From Acidimicrobiia bacterium (GTDB lineage: Bacteria; Actinomycetota; Acidimicrobiia; Spongiisociales; UBA11373): a stretch of DNA of 45,485 bases. The DNA is taken from contig JAJCYA010000010.1 of the NCBI GenBank assembly GCA_029263095.1, forward strand, positions 1-45,485, written 5' to 3'. Positions 1-8,827 of the stretch are shown in pieces (the first letter of the stretch is position 1; the number at the start of each line of letters is the position of its first letter). Position numbers and translations under genes: made by a program. The notes under the pieces are model-generated. The model made no database searches. It saw nothing but the letters and a program-made list of their open reading frames with translations, and had not been told where the DNA came from.

Positions 1-110
1 CGTGGACCGGTGTGACTCCAGTCACGTCGGGCCACTGGGGTCCTCTCGTCGCGGGGGAACCGGGCGAAGTCGTGCTCATCGACAACGTGCTGGTTCAAGC
101 ACTCGGTTAG
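1..110 (+). CDS. C-terminal end of an unidentified protein (5' truncated)
   Basis: The frame beginning at base 3 stays open for 35 codons and stops at TAG 108-110. It ends with residues GEVVLIDNVLVQALG. Third positions are mostly G or C, as in the confident genes here, while the other two forward frames read less like protein. Only the tail is visible, so no function can be given. It converges on the lipoprotein gene encoded on the opposite strand from 2010 down to 223. The gap 111-222 shows no clear terminator. Confidence 0.55.
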   Translation, partial: WTGVTPVTSGHWGPLVAGEPGEVVLIDNVLVQALG

Positions 111-222
111 TCGGCGCGGCCGTGGAGGTTCGAGTCGGCTCGTCGATACCGGCCCCCGAGGGCACCTCGACCGGCATCCAGCGTGTTCTCGGCGGTGGGG
201 AGAGGCTGACGTCCGATCGACA

Positions 223-2010
223 TCAGTTCCCCGGTGTGTGAATCAACTCGATCGTGGTGAGTTCCGCAAACGGAAGGCCTTCCAGATCCTTCGTCCGGTC
301 GTAGGTCTTGGTGGCGAGGACCTCACCTGAGCCCTGATCGAGTTCGATCTCGAACGCTCCGAATGCCTGGTTCAGCTCGTCCTCGTGCAAGAAGTAGAAG
401 AACACCCCCACGGCACTGAAGTCCTGCGTGGTAGCGCCTTCGGTGCACACGACCTCCAGGATTCTGTTCGTCTCGAGTGGTTTCAGCAGCACCAGAGCCT
501 TGGCCTCGCCGGGCGCAGGGCCTCCTCTGTCGGGTCCGAAGCCTGCGATCGCGGTAGCCGTACCGCTCTTGGGCATTGGGACCTTCCGGCGCGGTTCCGG
601 GATCGGGGGATCGACGATGGGGACGTGGGTGGTGTCTGCCATGATCGACTGAGTGACGGTGCAGTCCTCGCCCAAATCTGGGGGCGGCGTCCAATCGGCT
701 GTGGAGTTCCCTCTTTTGTTCCCCTCGTCACGGCCCAACAGCTGGGCCAGCGCCGTCGGAACCATGTCCGTGATCTCCGAGTCGATCGAACCCCAAAATG
801 ATCCAATGGGCTGCTCGAACCGAATAGTGGTGTCGAGCACCAGCTTGAAGCTGAGACATTTGAAGAGCTTGTCGAGCCCGTACTCCGGATCGGGCCCTTC
901 CAGGGCGCCCTCGCCCTCGTCGGCGCTGCCGGGGGGCGGTTCTCCTTGCTCCAATTCGATTCGGTACGCCTGGGTGAGGCTCCCCGCCACCGCGGTCCAG
1001 CCGGCGATGTTTCTCGCCTCGCCCAGATCGTGAGCGGATGCACACACCTCGGCGGCGGTGTCGATGGCGTTGAACAATCCCTTCGACAGGAGCTCGAACG
1101 CCTTTGCATGGAACTCGGCGCCGGAGCTGGATAGTTCATCACCACAGAGGAGGCCGCTTTGCTCCCAGTTGATCGGAAGCAGATACCACCCAAGAAACTC
1201 GTCGATGGCGGCACCGAGCACCATGTCGTCGGTCGCACCCTTCTCCAGCATCGGCCCCACGTCGTTCTTGTACCAATTGACGTAATAGTTCTCTAGCGTG
1301 ACCCGGGCAGGAAGGTTGGACGCCAGGCCGAGACACCCGCCGGTGCGTACCTGGTTATCGATGAAATCCTCAGCCATTCGTTCGCCCGGCTTCCTCGGAC
1401 GACTCGGCGGGGCGTCGGCCGCCGGAGGCCCGGTCAAGTCACCGCTGAAGTGGAAGACCGTGACGTCGACCGAGTCACCGGACACCTTGACCGGAGCGGA
1501 AGTCACATCGGCGCCGTCGCCCGAATAGGAGTAGCCGGCTACGTCGTCGGGGACCGCAACCCCGGTGATGGTGAGAGTCGCCGGCACGAGCATCAGGAGC
1601 CCCTCGGGCTCGAGCTGAACACCACCCGTGAAATCGGCGATAGCGGCAGAGATGGCGTCGGCAATCGGAGTCATGCGGATCGCCACCTCGTCGGCCAACG
1701 CGCCGGCAGGGATGTCGAGCCGGTAATGGGCTCCATCGGGACCGTCGGCTTCAACCAATCCGCCATCCGGGCCGATCGTCGCCTCAACGGCACCGGCCTC
1801 ATCGAGTGTGACGGTGACGGAAATCGCGCTCGGCGCGGCGTTCAGATACTCCTCGAGCGCGGTATCGCCGCCCTCCGAATCCGCGGCCTCCGAGTCCGGG
1901 GCGAAGTTCCCCTGCTCACCGGTCGCATCGCCATCACCGGGTAGGGAGTCGCTCGAGCACGCCGTCGCGATCAGGACAAACACGACAACCATCGGTATGA
2001 GGCGGCGCAT
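223..2010 (-). CDS. Secreted lipoprotein with ZU5-like region
   Basis: This 595-residue protein starts with a short basic n-region, a hydrophobic stretch and a lipobox ending IATAC (Cys18), so it should be exported and lipid-anchored. An acidic, low-complexity linker follows. Around residues 75-115 is a segment of the type IGPDGG...LDIPAGALADEV, which resembles ZU5-like domains of bacterial surface proteins, where Gly-Gly and the IPxGAL motif are typical. The rest, about residues 200-595, has Cys pairs and no motif I recognise. There is no strong Shine-Dalgarno before the ATG, and the upstream 700 bp is non-coding. The export signal is clear, the ZU5 call is tentative and the function is unknown. 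Confidence 0.85.
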   Translation of the reverse strand: MRRLIPMVVVFVLIATACSSDSLPGDGDATGEQGNFAPDSEAADSEGGDTALEEYLNAAPSAISVTVTLDEAGAVEATIGPDGGLVEADGPDGAHYRLDIPAGALADEVAIRMTPIADAISAAIADFTGGVQLEPEGLLMLVPATLTITGVAVPDDVAGYSYSGDGADVTSAPVKVSGDSVDVTVFHFSGDLTGPPAADAPPSRPRKPGERMAEDFIDNQVRTGGCLGLASNLPARVTLENYYVNWYKNDVGPMLEKGATDDMVLGAAIDEFLGWYLLPINWEQSGLLCGDELSSSGAEFHAKAFELLSKGLFNAIDTAAEVCASAHDLGEARNIAGWTAVAGSLTQAYRIELEQGEPPPGSADEGEGALEGPDPEYGLDKLFKCLSFKLVLDTTIRFEQPIGSFWGSIDSEITDMVPTALAQLLGRDEGNKRGNSTADWTPPPDLGEDCTVTQSIMADTTHVPIVDPPIPEPRRKVPMPKSGTATAIAGFGPDRGGPAPGEAKALVLLKPLETNRILEVVCTEGATTQDFSAVGVFFYFLHEDELNQAFGAFEIELDQGSGEVLATKTYDRTKDLEGLPFAELTTIELIHTPGN

Positions 2011-2359
2011 CAGATGACTTCGGATTCAACGAGGGGCTTCGAGTCGAACAACAGAACTTCCCCCCGATCGATGGACGAGTCAGTCTACGCGATTCGTCTG
2101 AGAGGGGATCACCCCCGAGTCTGCCCGCGCTCCCCCGATCGGGTGAGGAGCCGTCATCCTGCCGCCGCGACTGACGACTTCAACCGATCTTCCACCAACA
2201 GGCGATATCAGCCGCCACCCGGCGGGAGTGCAAGGTGTTGGGAGGCGTCTGAGGCTGTCCGCTAATAGGGCGCGGGATGCGAATCCTCACCCTTGCCGAA
2301 AAGAACAATCATCATCCTTGCCGAAGGAAACAGGCCCCCACGGCTTCAGTCTCCACCCA
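2011..2359. other. Non-coding gap upstream of the lipoprotein gene
   Basis: No convincing gene is present; the open frames lack coding-type third positions. From about 2287 a short module of the type CCTTGCCGAA recurs (2290s, 2310s, and as CCTTACCGAT near 2390). It leads into the repeat cores that start at 2360. The promoter of the minus-strand lipoprotein gene should lie in 2011-2110, but I cannot place it confidently. Confidence 0.5.
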
Positions 2360-2515
2360 GGGTCGGTCTTATCGACCGTCGGCTCACCCTTACCGATAAG
2401 AAACCGACTCCCATGGCTTCAACCTCCAGGAGGGGTCGGTCTTATCCACCGTCGGCTCTCCCACTCCCTGATCCGCCACGCGGGGTCTACCTCATCGATC
2501 GCCGGTTCATCGCCG
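2360..2515 (+). repeat. Three dispersed repeat cores (copies A, B and a degenerate C)
   Basis: Copies of the window's interspersed core begin at 2360, 2433 and 2483. Copies A and B contain GGGTCGGTCTTATC followed by ACCGTCGGCTC; copy C is degenerate. Copy A can fold two ways. One is a small hairpin, CGGTC/GACCG with loop TTATC. The other is a longer interrupted stem pairing GTCGG and CTTATCG (2362-2374) with CGATAAG and CCGAC (2394-2408). Each core is preceded by a module like ATGGCTTCAACCTCC or ACGGCTTCAGTCTCC. The remaining bases to 2696 show nothing recognisable. Confidence 0.75.
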
Positions 2516-2696
2516 GTTCACCGACGGCCGGAACCAGCTACCACGCCTGACCGGTGTGCTGATGTTGGATCAAGTCACCAGATCGGGAGCCTCGGGACCC
2601 CGGCAAGAAGTTGATCAGCATTGGAGTCTCGTTTGAACTCGCTATCTCCCAACGAGGGAGATTCGGCGGACCACCCAACTACCGAGTGGTGATCAG

Positions 2697-4187
2697 TTAC
2701 GTTTCTCGGTCGGCCCGGCGAAGGGAAAGCTCAAAGATGGTTTCGCCGGCTTCGCGCCGGTAGACGAGGTCGCCGTCCATGAGTCGCGCAAGATCCCTGG
2801 AGAGGCTGAGACCCAAACCCAGCGACAACGGCTGACTGGGCTCCTGGTTGGCCTGCCAGTACGGCTCGAAGATTCGGTGTTGTTCTTCGGCAGTAACTCC
2901 AGGTCCGTCATCGATGACCGCCAACCGAGCGGTTGCGTCATCACCGCCGAGGTCGACCCGAATAGTGCCACCCCCATGGCGCATGGCGTTTGAGACGAGG
3001 TTGCGATTGATCTGACGAACCCGGGCGGGATCACCCAGAGCGAGCACAGCACCGCCCGAGACTTCCAACTGCTGGTCGCTCTCCAAGTGCATGCCTTCCA
3101 ACACTTGTGCCACCTGAGCCCGCAGATCGACCCTGACCTGAGCGACCGAGAGTGCTCCGGTCTCCACCCTCGCCGCTACCAACAGATCATCCACGATGTT
3201 GGAGAGGTCTACCCCCTCATCGACAATCGACTGGCGGAACTCGGCGCGGTCCCCAGGGGACAAGGCCGACGCTGGATCCTGCAGCACCTGCGCAAAGCCC
3301 AGCACGGCAGTCAAAGGAGTGCGCAGCTCATGGGACACTGTGGCAATGAACTCGTTCTTAGAATCAAGCATCTCCTCCAAGCGCTGAAATGGCTCCCGCA
3401 CACAAGCCACGAACACTGATCGGTAGATAAAGAAATACGCCAGGATCTTGAATAGATGGCCGAGCAGATTCTGGATATCTGCGACATCGGAATAGAGCGT
3501 GAAGCTTAGTTCGCTCAGGATGGTGATGGCCGTGGCAGCAAAGAGACCAGGCTCCTCTTGGGCCTGAGGTCTTATTGCCAGCAGGTACAACCGTACGGCT
3601 GCCACAAGCAAAATAGCGATGATCGCGTATTCCGCGCCTATCTTGAATGCCGTCAGTCCCTGCCCCTGAATGAACGTGCGCGGCCAGATACCCGGGTGAA
3701 ACAGCCCCAGCCAAAAGACCGCTGCGGGGACGACAAGACCGGCAGTCAGCAAGCGATAGCGCGTGAGGGGAGATGCAAGGGGGACCCACGGGCGAAATGC
3801 CGCAATGAGCAGACCCAGTGCAAAAACCAGACGCGCCGACAACCAGAAGTTGATGGCCTTCTCCGCGCTGGAAGGCGTGACAAGATCGGGCATGCCCGCG
3901 AACGACATCATGTGGGCAAGATCAATCAGACCCACCGCCAGCAGCACACAGCCGACGAACACGATCCTGCCAGACCGATCCTTGCTGTAGGCGTTCCAGG
4001 CGATACCGAACACCATCACAGAGACGACGATGGAAAAGATCTCGGCAACCATGTGTACAGGCAGCGCCATGATTGGCACCCCTTGCAGCGCACTCAGCGG
4101 CGGCATACGCCAGACCACAACGAACAGCGTCGCCAGACCAAGCAACAACCAGATTATCTGCCGCGTTTGGGGCCTATCGGGAGGCAT
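2697..4187 (-). CDS. Orphan membrane sensor histidine kinase, MASE3-type sensor
   Basis: This 496-residue protein has about seven membrane segments in residues 10-260. They include the LIDLAHMMSFAGMPDL region, which is typical of the MASE3 membrane sensor domain. A HisKA dimerisation domain follows, with the phospho-accepting His286 in ATVSHELRTPLTAVLGF. The C-terminal HATPase domain has an N box (RNLVSNAMRHGGG), a G1 box (DDGPGV) and a G2 box (LGLGLSLSRDLA). It should autophosphorylate and pass phosphate to a response regulator, but no regulator gene is adjacent, so its partner and signal are unknown. Base composition is lower in GC than in neighbouring genes (26 G/C among 3421-3480), which may indicate transfer. 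The start has a weak GGGAGA 8-9 nt upstream. Confidence 0.93.
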   Translation of the reverse strand: MPPDRPQTRQIIWLLLGLATLFVVVWRMPPLSALQGVPIMALPVHMVAEIFSIVVSVMVFGIAWNAYSKDRSGRIVFVGCVLLAVGLIDLAHMMSFAGMPDLVTPSSAEKAINFWLSARLVFALGLLIAAFRPWVPLASPLTRYRLLTAGLVVPAAVFWLGLFHPGIWPRTFIQGQGLTAFKIGAEYAIIAILLVAAVRLYLLAIRPQAQEEPGLFAATAITILSELSFTLYSDVADIQNLLGHLFKILAYFFIYRSVFVACVREPFQRLEEMLDSKNEFIATVSHELRTPLTAVLGFAQVLQDPASALSPGDRAEFRQSIVDEGVDLSNIVDDLLVAARVETGALSVAQVRVDLRAQVAQVLEGMHLESDQQLEVSGGAVLALGDPARVRQINRNLVSNAMRHGGGTIRVDLGGDDATARLAVIDDGPGVTAEEQHRIFEPYWQANQEPSQPLSLGLGLSLSRDLARLMDGDLVYRREAGETIFELSLRRADRET

Positions 4188-4627
4188 GCGTGATCGTCTC
4201 CCGACACATTCCCACCACCCCCGACAGGGGAGGGATAAATCCGAGTGTCAGCCTTGGCCTAGGCATCTATCCATCCAGCTCGGTTGACAGAAGCTCTCAG
4301 CCAGCCTCACCCACCTCTGGATACAACTCTGAGACCAACCCGAGGATCCAACCTGCCTCTACAGTAGGGGCACTTCATCAGCCCTGTCAGGATTTCACCG
4401 ACCCAGGCGTCGCTTCTAACCTCGTTCTCGGGACTTGATAGGGCCACCCGGAGTGCCTACGCCCGTTGGGCGGCCCGCATCATGGAGTTTGAGGTCTCGT
4501 CCGATCCGCCCTCGCCTTCGGCATCAGGAACGTCAGAACTCATTCGCTGATCGTACCTCTCCAAATGATTGCCTTTATGGTGCCAAGTTGCCCCGAAACC
4601 TAGCGCCACGGTCTGATCCGCCACCCA
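4188..4627. other. Divergent intergenic region before the repeat array
   Basis: This non-coding stretch lies between the divergently transcribed kinase (minus) and lipoprotein (plus) genes. It must contain the kinase promoter, but no clear -35/-10 pair stands out on the minus strand. It is relatively AT-rich near 4540-4580. I see no gene here. Confidence 0.45.
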
Positions 4628-4776
4628 GGGTCGGTCTTATCCACCGTCGGCTCTCCGACACCGGGAACGCTTCGCGTTCCTTGAGAGTTCCGGCAAAGCC
4701 GGAACTCATTCGCGTTCGGGTCGTCGTTCTGAGACGTCGGCTCTCCGACGCCGGGAACCCCCTGGTAAGGGGCCGG
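4628..4776 (+). repeat. 90-bp modular hairpin repeat array (about 1.5 units)
   Basis: Core 1 covers 4628-4662 and core 2 covers 4718-4752, exactly 90 bp apart. Each core ends in a hairpin made of GTCGG, CTCT and CCGAC. Between the cores are HP1 (arms GGAACGC 4664-4670 and GCGTTCC 4674-4680, loop TTC), a TTG spacer, HP2 (10-bp arms 4685-4694 and 4698-4707, loop AAA) and an ATTCGCG spacer. After core 2 the HP1 position is replaced by a different stem with CCCC and GGGG arms near 4756-4772. The array lies between divergent genes, so it is not simply a terminator. Confidence 0.88.
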
Positions 4777-4940
4777 ACGGCGATCCTTTCGACCGATCGA
4801 TTCACCGCAGTGGGTCTCCTGGTCCCCATTCCCTGATCCGCCATTCCGGTGTTTGCTCACCTTGCGTGGTGAATACCTGGTTGTCGGCGGGCCGCGAGAT
4901 CGATCGCTATGGTCGGCGATGTTCGACAATCGACGCTCCA

Positions 4941-4950
4941 GGGGAGGAAC
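4941..4950 (+). promoter_or_regulatory. Shine-Dalgarno that fixes the start at 4956
   Basis: GGGGAGGA lies about 7 nt before ATG 4956. It selects this codon over an in-frame ATG at 4866, which has no comparable site. It also places the signal peptide at the N terminus. Confidence 0.8.
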
Positions 4951-4955
4951 TCGCA

Positions 4956-7256
4956 ATGAGGGGGAGCCGCAGCAGATTCGGTGTGATTTCAGTTGTCGGA
5001 GCGCTTGTTCTCTCCGCGTGTTCCGGATCTGGAGATGACGCGGGTTCGACGACAAGTCAGGCCGAGTCGGCGCCGCCCGCCACGCAGTCAACGACTCCTA
5101 CAACTCAGCCAACCTTGGAGGTCGTCGATGGGTTGACGGTGCTTGCCGAGACCGAGGACGGTGCCCTCAGGATCAGTGCTTTCGAGGGAGCGACTCTGGA
5201 CATAGACGTAACGATCGACGAGGTTGCCTCCACCACTGAGATGGTGGGTCTCAGCGAGGTGCTCGCTACCTACGAATTGGGGCCGGATGGGGCGCAGTTC
5301 GACGAGCCTGTGGTCGTAGAGGCCAGATTCCCGCTCGATGCCGATCAGCCGCCCGGTACGACGCCGTTGTATCAGTTGTCGATCAGTTCGGACGGTGTCG
5401 ACTTTGCGCCTCTGGAGACCAGCTCGGTCGATGTGGAAGGAGACCAAGTAGTCGTGAGGGGGCTGACAACCCACTTCTCGGACCTCCGAGCGACCAAGAT
5501 CCCTGGCGTCTACATGAGCATCAGCGATGATCTGAGCACCGGACCTTGGCTTTCTGGGACAGTCGGCGATTCGGTCCATAACTTGGGGATCGGCGACTCG
5601 GTCACGTTCGGCGTCTTCCTCGTATCTGCTGATGGTCTTCCGATTGAGATCGGAGCTGAAATCGAGTTGAAGGTCGTTTACGACGCCGGTCAACGAGCGC
5701 GTGTAGGCCAGCAAGGCTCCTTCACGGTCACGTGTGAGGAGGAGGGTGTTGCCGATTACCTCATTAGCCTCGTCGAGGAGTCAGGAGATGCCCGCGGGGT
5801 AGACAGGTTCATCGTCGACTGTGGTGACGTCCTCTCCTCGGACGACGAAGCTAAGTCAATGGTCCCCGATGGCTATTCGGTCAGGTCCCGGCACGACAGC
5901 TACGACCTAGAGACAGTGGACACTTCGCGCGGTCCGGGCGACTACTGGTCGACCGAGTACTCACTCGAAGATGCAGGTCTATCGGGCCTGGCGAAACTTC
6001 TGGAAGGGAACGAAGACGAAGGCTTCTCTCGAATTCCGGGCGTGGGGCTCCTCGACAAGGCATCCGTGAACGGCAAGCTGTGGTTGGCATTCGGCGCCGA
6101 GGGCCCCAACGCCAGTTTCGAGTATCAGATTCTGACCGTTGACGAGGAGACCGGAGAGATCACCAAGGTCGACGGCATTCCCAACATTGACGCCGACAAG
6201 GTGTTCACGGTTGCCGGCGACAAGATCGCAGTCAACTTCCTGCAGGATCCGGACAGCGACGCGCCGCCGTTCTCAGCTCCGCGAGTGACCCGGCTCTTCG
6301 ACGGAGCAAGCGGAGACCCGATCGACACCGTCAACACGGGAGATCAGGAGATCGCACTCGTATCGGGCGAAGGCGAGCACATATGGACTATCGATGATCG
6401 CACGGGCGACCCCACCCGCTTTGATGTCACCACAGGCGAATCCGAGACCTTCCCGGACCTTGGTGGGAACCTGACGGAAGGCGACGGTGCAATCTGGTCG
6501 GCGACTGCGAGGGTCGGCATCCAGAGACTGGACCTCACCGTCACACCACCCGTCGTTGAGACGGTGCACACAGTTGCAGATATGTGGAACTCCCTCACGA
6601 CCACCGAGGAGGAGGCGCAGTTCGACGACCCCGATGGGTTCACTGCACCGTTCATACGGGGGGACTACCTGATCACCACCCATCGAGCCACTCAACGAGT
6701 GGTCTGGTACGACATTCGTGATGGAACCAGCGGTGTTCTCACGCCCGCCGGGTGCCACAGAGGAAAATGTGACCCCCGAACCAGCAGCGCCCACTTCGGT
6801 GGCGGCGGAGATGAGCCAGTTCCATCGCCGGACGGCAGTCCGCTTGTGTTTCGAAATCGGGCGGAGGAACCCGCATTCTTCGGAATTGTGATCGAAACAG
6901 ATGGTCCGGAACTCAAGAGATTGGATCTCGACATCGAGGGAGAGACGATCAAGTCAGATTGCGGCTGGATCTACGTTCAGGGGCAGGGCGTTCTCGGAAA
7001 GGCCACCCTCATCGACCCTGCAACCCTCGAGGTTGTGCACACGTTCGATCGCGAGGAGGTCCCTGGAGATTCGTTGACGTGCGCCTTCGGCACGTATTGG
7101 GTCAACGGTGAAACCGGATTGGTCCCAGTGAGCGACGCACTCGAAACCCCTTCCAGCCTCCTGGGGGATTACGCGAGCCTGTGCGAGTCTGACGGGTACG
7201 CATGGGGCCTAGACGAGGACCTCAAGACGCTCGTGAGGATGGAAGCCAACACCTGA
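4956..7256 (+). CDS. Secreted lipoprotein with C-terminal beta-propeller-like region
   Basis: From ATG 4956 the protein has 766 residues. It has an Arg-rich n-region, a hydrophobic core, a lipobox LSAC (Cys22) and a Ser/Thr/Pro linker to about residue 50. Residues 50-190 are beta-rich with a ZU5-like flavour (LGPDGAQFDEPVVVEA). The C-terminal half repeats short strand pairs such as GEHIWTIDDRTGDPTRFD and GAIWSATARVGIQRLDL, which suggests a beta-propeller of the kind found in extracellular binding proteins. No catalytic motif is visible. It is monocistronic and is followed directly by the second 90-bp repeat array. Export is well supported; the function is unknown. Confidence 0.88.
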   Translation: MRGSRSRFGVISVVGALVLSACSGSGDDAGSTTSQAESAPPATQSTTPTTQPTLEVVDGLTVLAETEDGALRISAFEGATLDIDVTIDEVASTTEMVGLSEVLATYELGPDGAQFDEPVVVEARFPLDADQPPGTTPLYQLSISSDGVDFAPLETSSVDVEGDQVVVRGLTTHFSDLRATKIPGVYMSISDDLSTGPWLSGTVGDSVHNLGIGDSVTFGVFLVSADGLPIEIGAEIELKVVYDAGQRARVGQQGSFTVTCEEEGVADYLISLVEESGDARGVDRFIVDCGDVLSSDDEAKSMVPDGYSVRSRHDSYDLETVDTSRGPGDYWSTEYSLEDAGLSGLAKLLEGNEDEGFSRIPGVGLLDKASVNGKLWLAFGAEGPNASFEYQILTVDEETGEITKVDGIPNIDADKVFTVAGDKIAVNFLQDPDSDAPPFSAPRVTRLFDGASGDPIDTVNTGDQEIALVSGEGEHIWTIDDRTGDPTRFDVTTGESETFPDLGGNLTEGDGAIWSATARVGIQRLDLTVTPPVVETVHTVADMWNSLTTTEEEAQFDDPDGFTAPFIRGDYLITTHRATQRVVWYDIRDGTSGVLTPAGCHRGKCDPRTSSAHFGGGGDEPVPSPDGSPLVFRNRAEEPAFFGIVIETDGPELKRLDLDIEGETIKSDCGWIYVQGQGVLGKATLIDPATLEVVHTFDREEVPGDSLTCAFGTYWVNGETGLVPVSDALETPSSLLGDYASLCESDGYAWGLDEDLKTLVRMEANT

Positions 7257-7267
7257 GCCTCTAGCCC

Positions 7268-7482
7268 GGGTCTGACCCATCCGCCAAAGGCTCTCCGACA
7301 CCGGGAACGCTTCGCGTTCCTTGGGAGTTCCGGCAAGGCCGGAACTCATTCGCGTTTGGGTCGTCGCTCTGAGACGTCGGCTCTCCGACGCCGGGAACTC
7401 TTCGAGTTCCTTGGCGCTCCGGTCCTACCGGAGCGCATTCGCGTGAGGGGTCGTGTTTATCTCGCGTCGGCTCTCCGACACC
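7268..7482 (+). repeat. 90-bp modular hairpin repeat array (about 2.4 units)
   Basis: Cores start at 7268, 7358 and 7448, each exactly 90 bp apart. Unit 1 carries HP1 (7304-7320, arms GGAACGC and GCGTTCC) and HP2 (7325-7347). Unit 2 carries HP1 with arms GGAACTC and GAGTTCC (7394-7410), and HP2 with arms GCGCTCCGGT and ACCGGAGCGC (7414-7436). Relative to unit 1, four base pairs have changed on both sides so that every stem stays perfect. ATTCGCG follows HP2 in both units. The array begins 12 bp after the preceding stop codon and ends before the transporter gene at 7571. Confidence 0.9.
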
Positions 7483-7570
7483 ACTGCACTGAGTGCTCTT
7501 CGACTGCATCGGGGTGAGCGGCGGCAAGCCCGGCAGAGAAGGCACCTGACGGACGTCCCCTGCCGGCGGA

Positions 7571-8827
7571 GTGCTTGAATCTACGAGTGAGATGCCAGTC
7601 GATCTTCCGCTGATCGTCGTCTTCGTGGTCGCCTTTGGTGCTGCGGTGTTTCTGGCAGCAGCGGAAACGTCACTGCTACGGATCAGCTCAGTGCGGGCAG
7701 CGACGCTTGCGAAGGAGGGAGGCAGGCGGGGAAGGCAGCTCGCTCAGCTGATTGGCAGGCTTCCGCGCGTCCTCAACACCATCCTCCTGACGGCTCTGCT
7801 TTCACAGATCGTGGCGGCCACCGTGGTGGGAATCGTCGCCGTGCGCTGGTTCGGGTCGCTGGGAGTGACGCTGGCATCAATCGTCCTAACGATCGTGTTG
7901 TTCATCTATGCCGAGGCGATTCCCAAGACCTACGCAGTGCATCACGCCGACCGGGTCGGCCTAGCGGTGGCGGGTCCGGTGGCCATGCTCGAGCTCTTGC
8001 TGCGACCAATCGTTTCGCTACTGGTCACAATCGCCGACATCCAAGCGCCCGGCAGAGGGATCAAGACTTCGCCAACGGTGACGGAGGAAGAGCTTCGCCT
8101 TCTTGCCGGTCGCGCCGCTATCGAGGGTGAGATCGAGTCCGGCGACGAGGAGCTGATTGAGCGGGCCTTTCGTTTCGGTGATCGAAGGACGGATGACATC
8201 ATGGTTCCCCGTACTGAGGTCGTCGGTGTTCCTTCCAACACGCCCGTCACGAAAGCGGTCGAGGTTGCCCTCGAAGCCGGGCATCGCCGTCTGGTCGTCT
8301 ACGAGGAAAGCCTCGACCACATCACCGGGATCGTCCGATTGCGCGATCTGGTCGCTATTCCTTCTGACTGCACCGGGGTGGCGGTCGGTCATCTCAGCCA
8401 GGAGCCTCTAGTGGTTCCGGAGACCAAGCGCATCGTCACTCTTCTCCGGGAGATGCAGGAGACCGGCACAAACCTCGCTCTGGTCGTCGATGAGTACGGC
8501 GGTACGGCCGGACTCGTCACCGTCGAGGACATCGCAGAGGAGCTGCTTGGGTCGATCTCCGAAGACGTGGTCGACGAAGACCTCGTCCAAGTCGGCGAGC
8601 TCAGCTGGTCAGTAAGCGGCCTCCTCCCCGTTGAGGACCTTGAGGCAACGGTGGGCATCGAGTTCGGCGAAGGCGACTGGAATACCACCGCCGGTTTGGT
8701 CGTCAACCACCTCGGACGCTTGCCGGCCGTTGGCGATCAGGTCACGGTGTCGGAATGCGTCTTGCGCGTGACGGCCGTCCGCGGCCACCGGGTGCTCCGC
8801 ATCGAAGCGACGGTGCCAGGTCCGTGA
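7571..8827 (+). CDS. CNNM/CorC-family membrane transporter (DUF21-CBS-CorC)
   Basis: This 418-residue protein has an N-terminal DUF21 domain (about residues 1-180) with four hydrophobic segments and the typical AAETSLLRISSVR and YAEAIPKTYA motifs. A CBS-pair region follows (about 195-315), including DIMVPRTEVVGVP and LVVDEYGGTAGLVTVEDIAEELLG. It ends with the transporter-associated CorC_HlyC domain (about 330-415). Family members export or exchange divalent cations such as Mg2+ or Co2+, and older annotations call them hemolysin-like. The start is GTG 7571 or ATG 7592 (residue 8); neither has a strong ribosome site. It is monocistronic. Metal specificity cannot be read from the sequence. Confidence 0.93.
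   Translation: MLESTSEMPVDLPLIVVFVVAFGAAVFLAAAETSLLRISSVRAATLAKEGGRRGRQLAQLIGRLPRVLNTILLTALLSQIVAATVVGIVAVRWFGSLGVTLASIVLTIVLFIYAEAIPKTYAVHHADRVGLAVAGPVAMLELLLRPIVSLLVTIADIQAPGRGIKTSPTVTEEELRLLAGRAAIEGEIESGDEELIERAFRFGDRRTDDIMVPRTEVVGVPSNTPVTKAVEVALEAGHRRLVVYEESLDHITGIVRLRDLVAIPSDCTGVAVGHLSQEPLVVPETKRIVTLLREMQETGTNLALVVDEYGGTAGLVTVEDIAEELLGSISEDVVDEDLVQVGELSWSVSGLLPVEDLEATVGIEFGEGDWNTTAGLVVNHLGRLPAVGDQVTVSECVLRVTAVRGHRVLRIEATVPGP

Noticed and set aside
4628-7482. CRISPR array
   Set aside because: The 90-bp units are repeats throughout, with no unique spacers between short direct repeats and no cas genes nearby.
7268-7482. Integron attC-like array
   Set aside because: There are no gene cassettes between units, no integrase and no R/L-box pairs of the expected form; the units are contiguous and uniform.
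7261-7545. Minus-strand 94-residue frame made of 30-residue repeats (GVGEPT...RSVP)
   Set aside because: The periodicity follows from the 90-bp DNA repeat. The substitutions that keep hairpin pairing change the peptide, and there is no ribosome site or coding-type bias.
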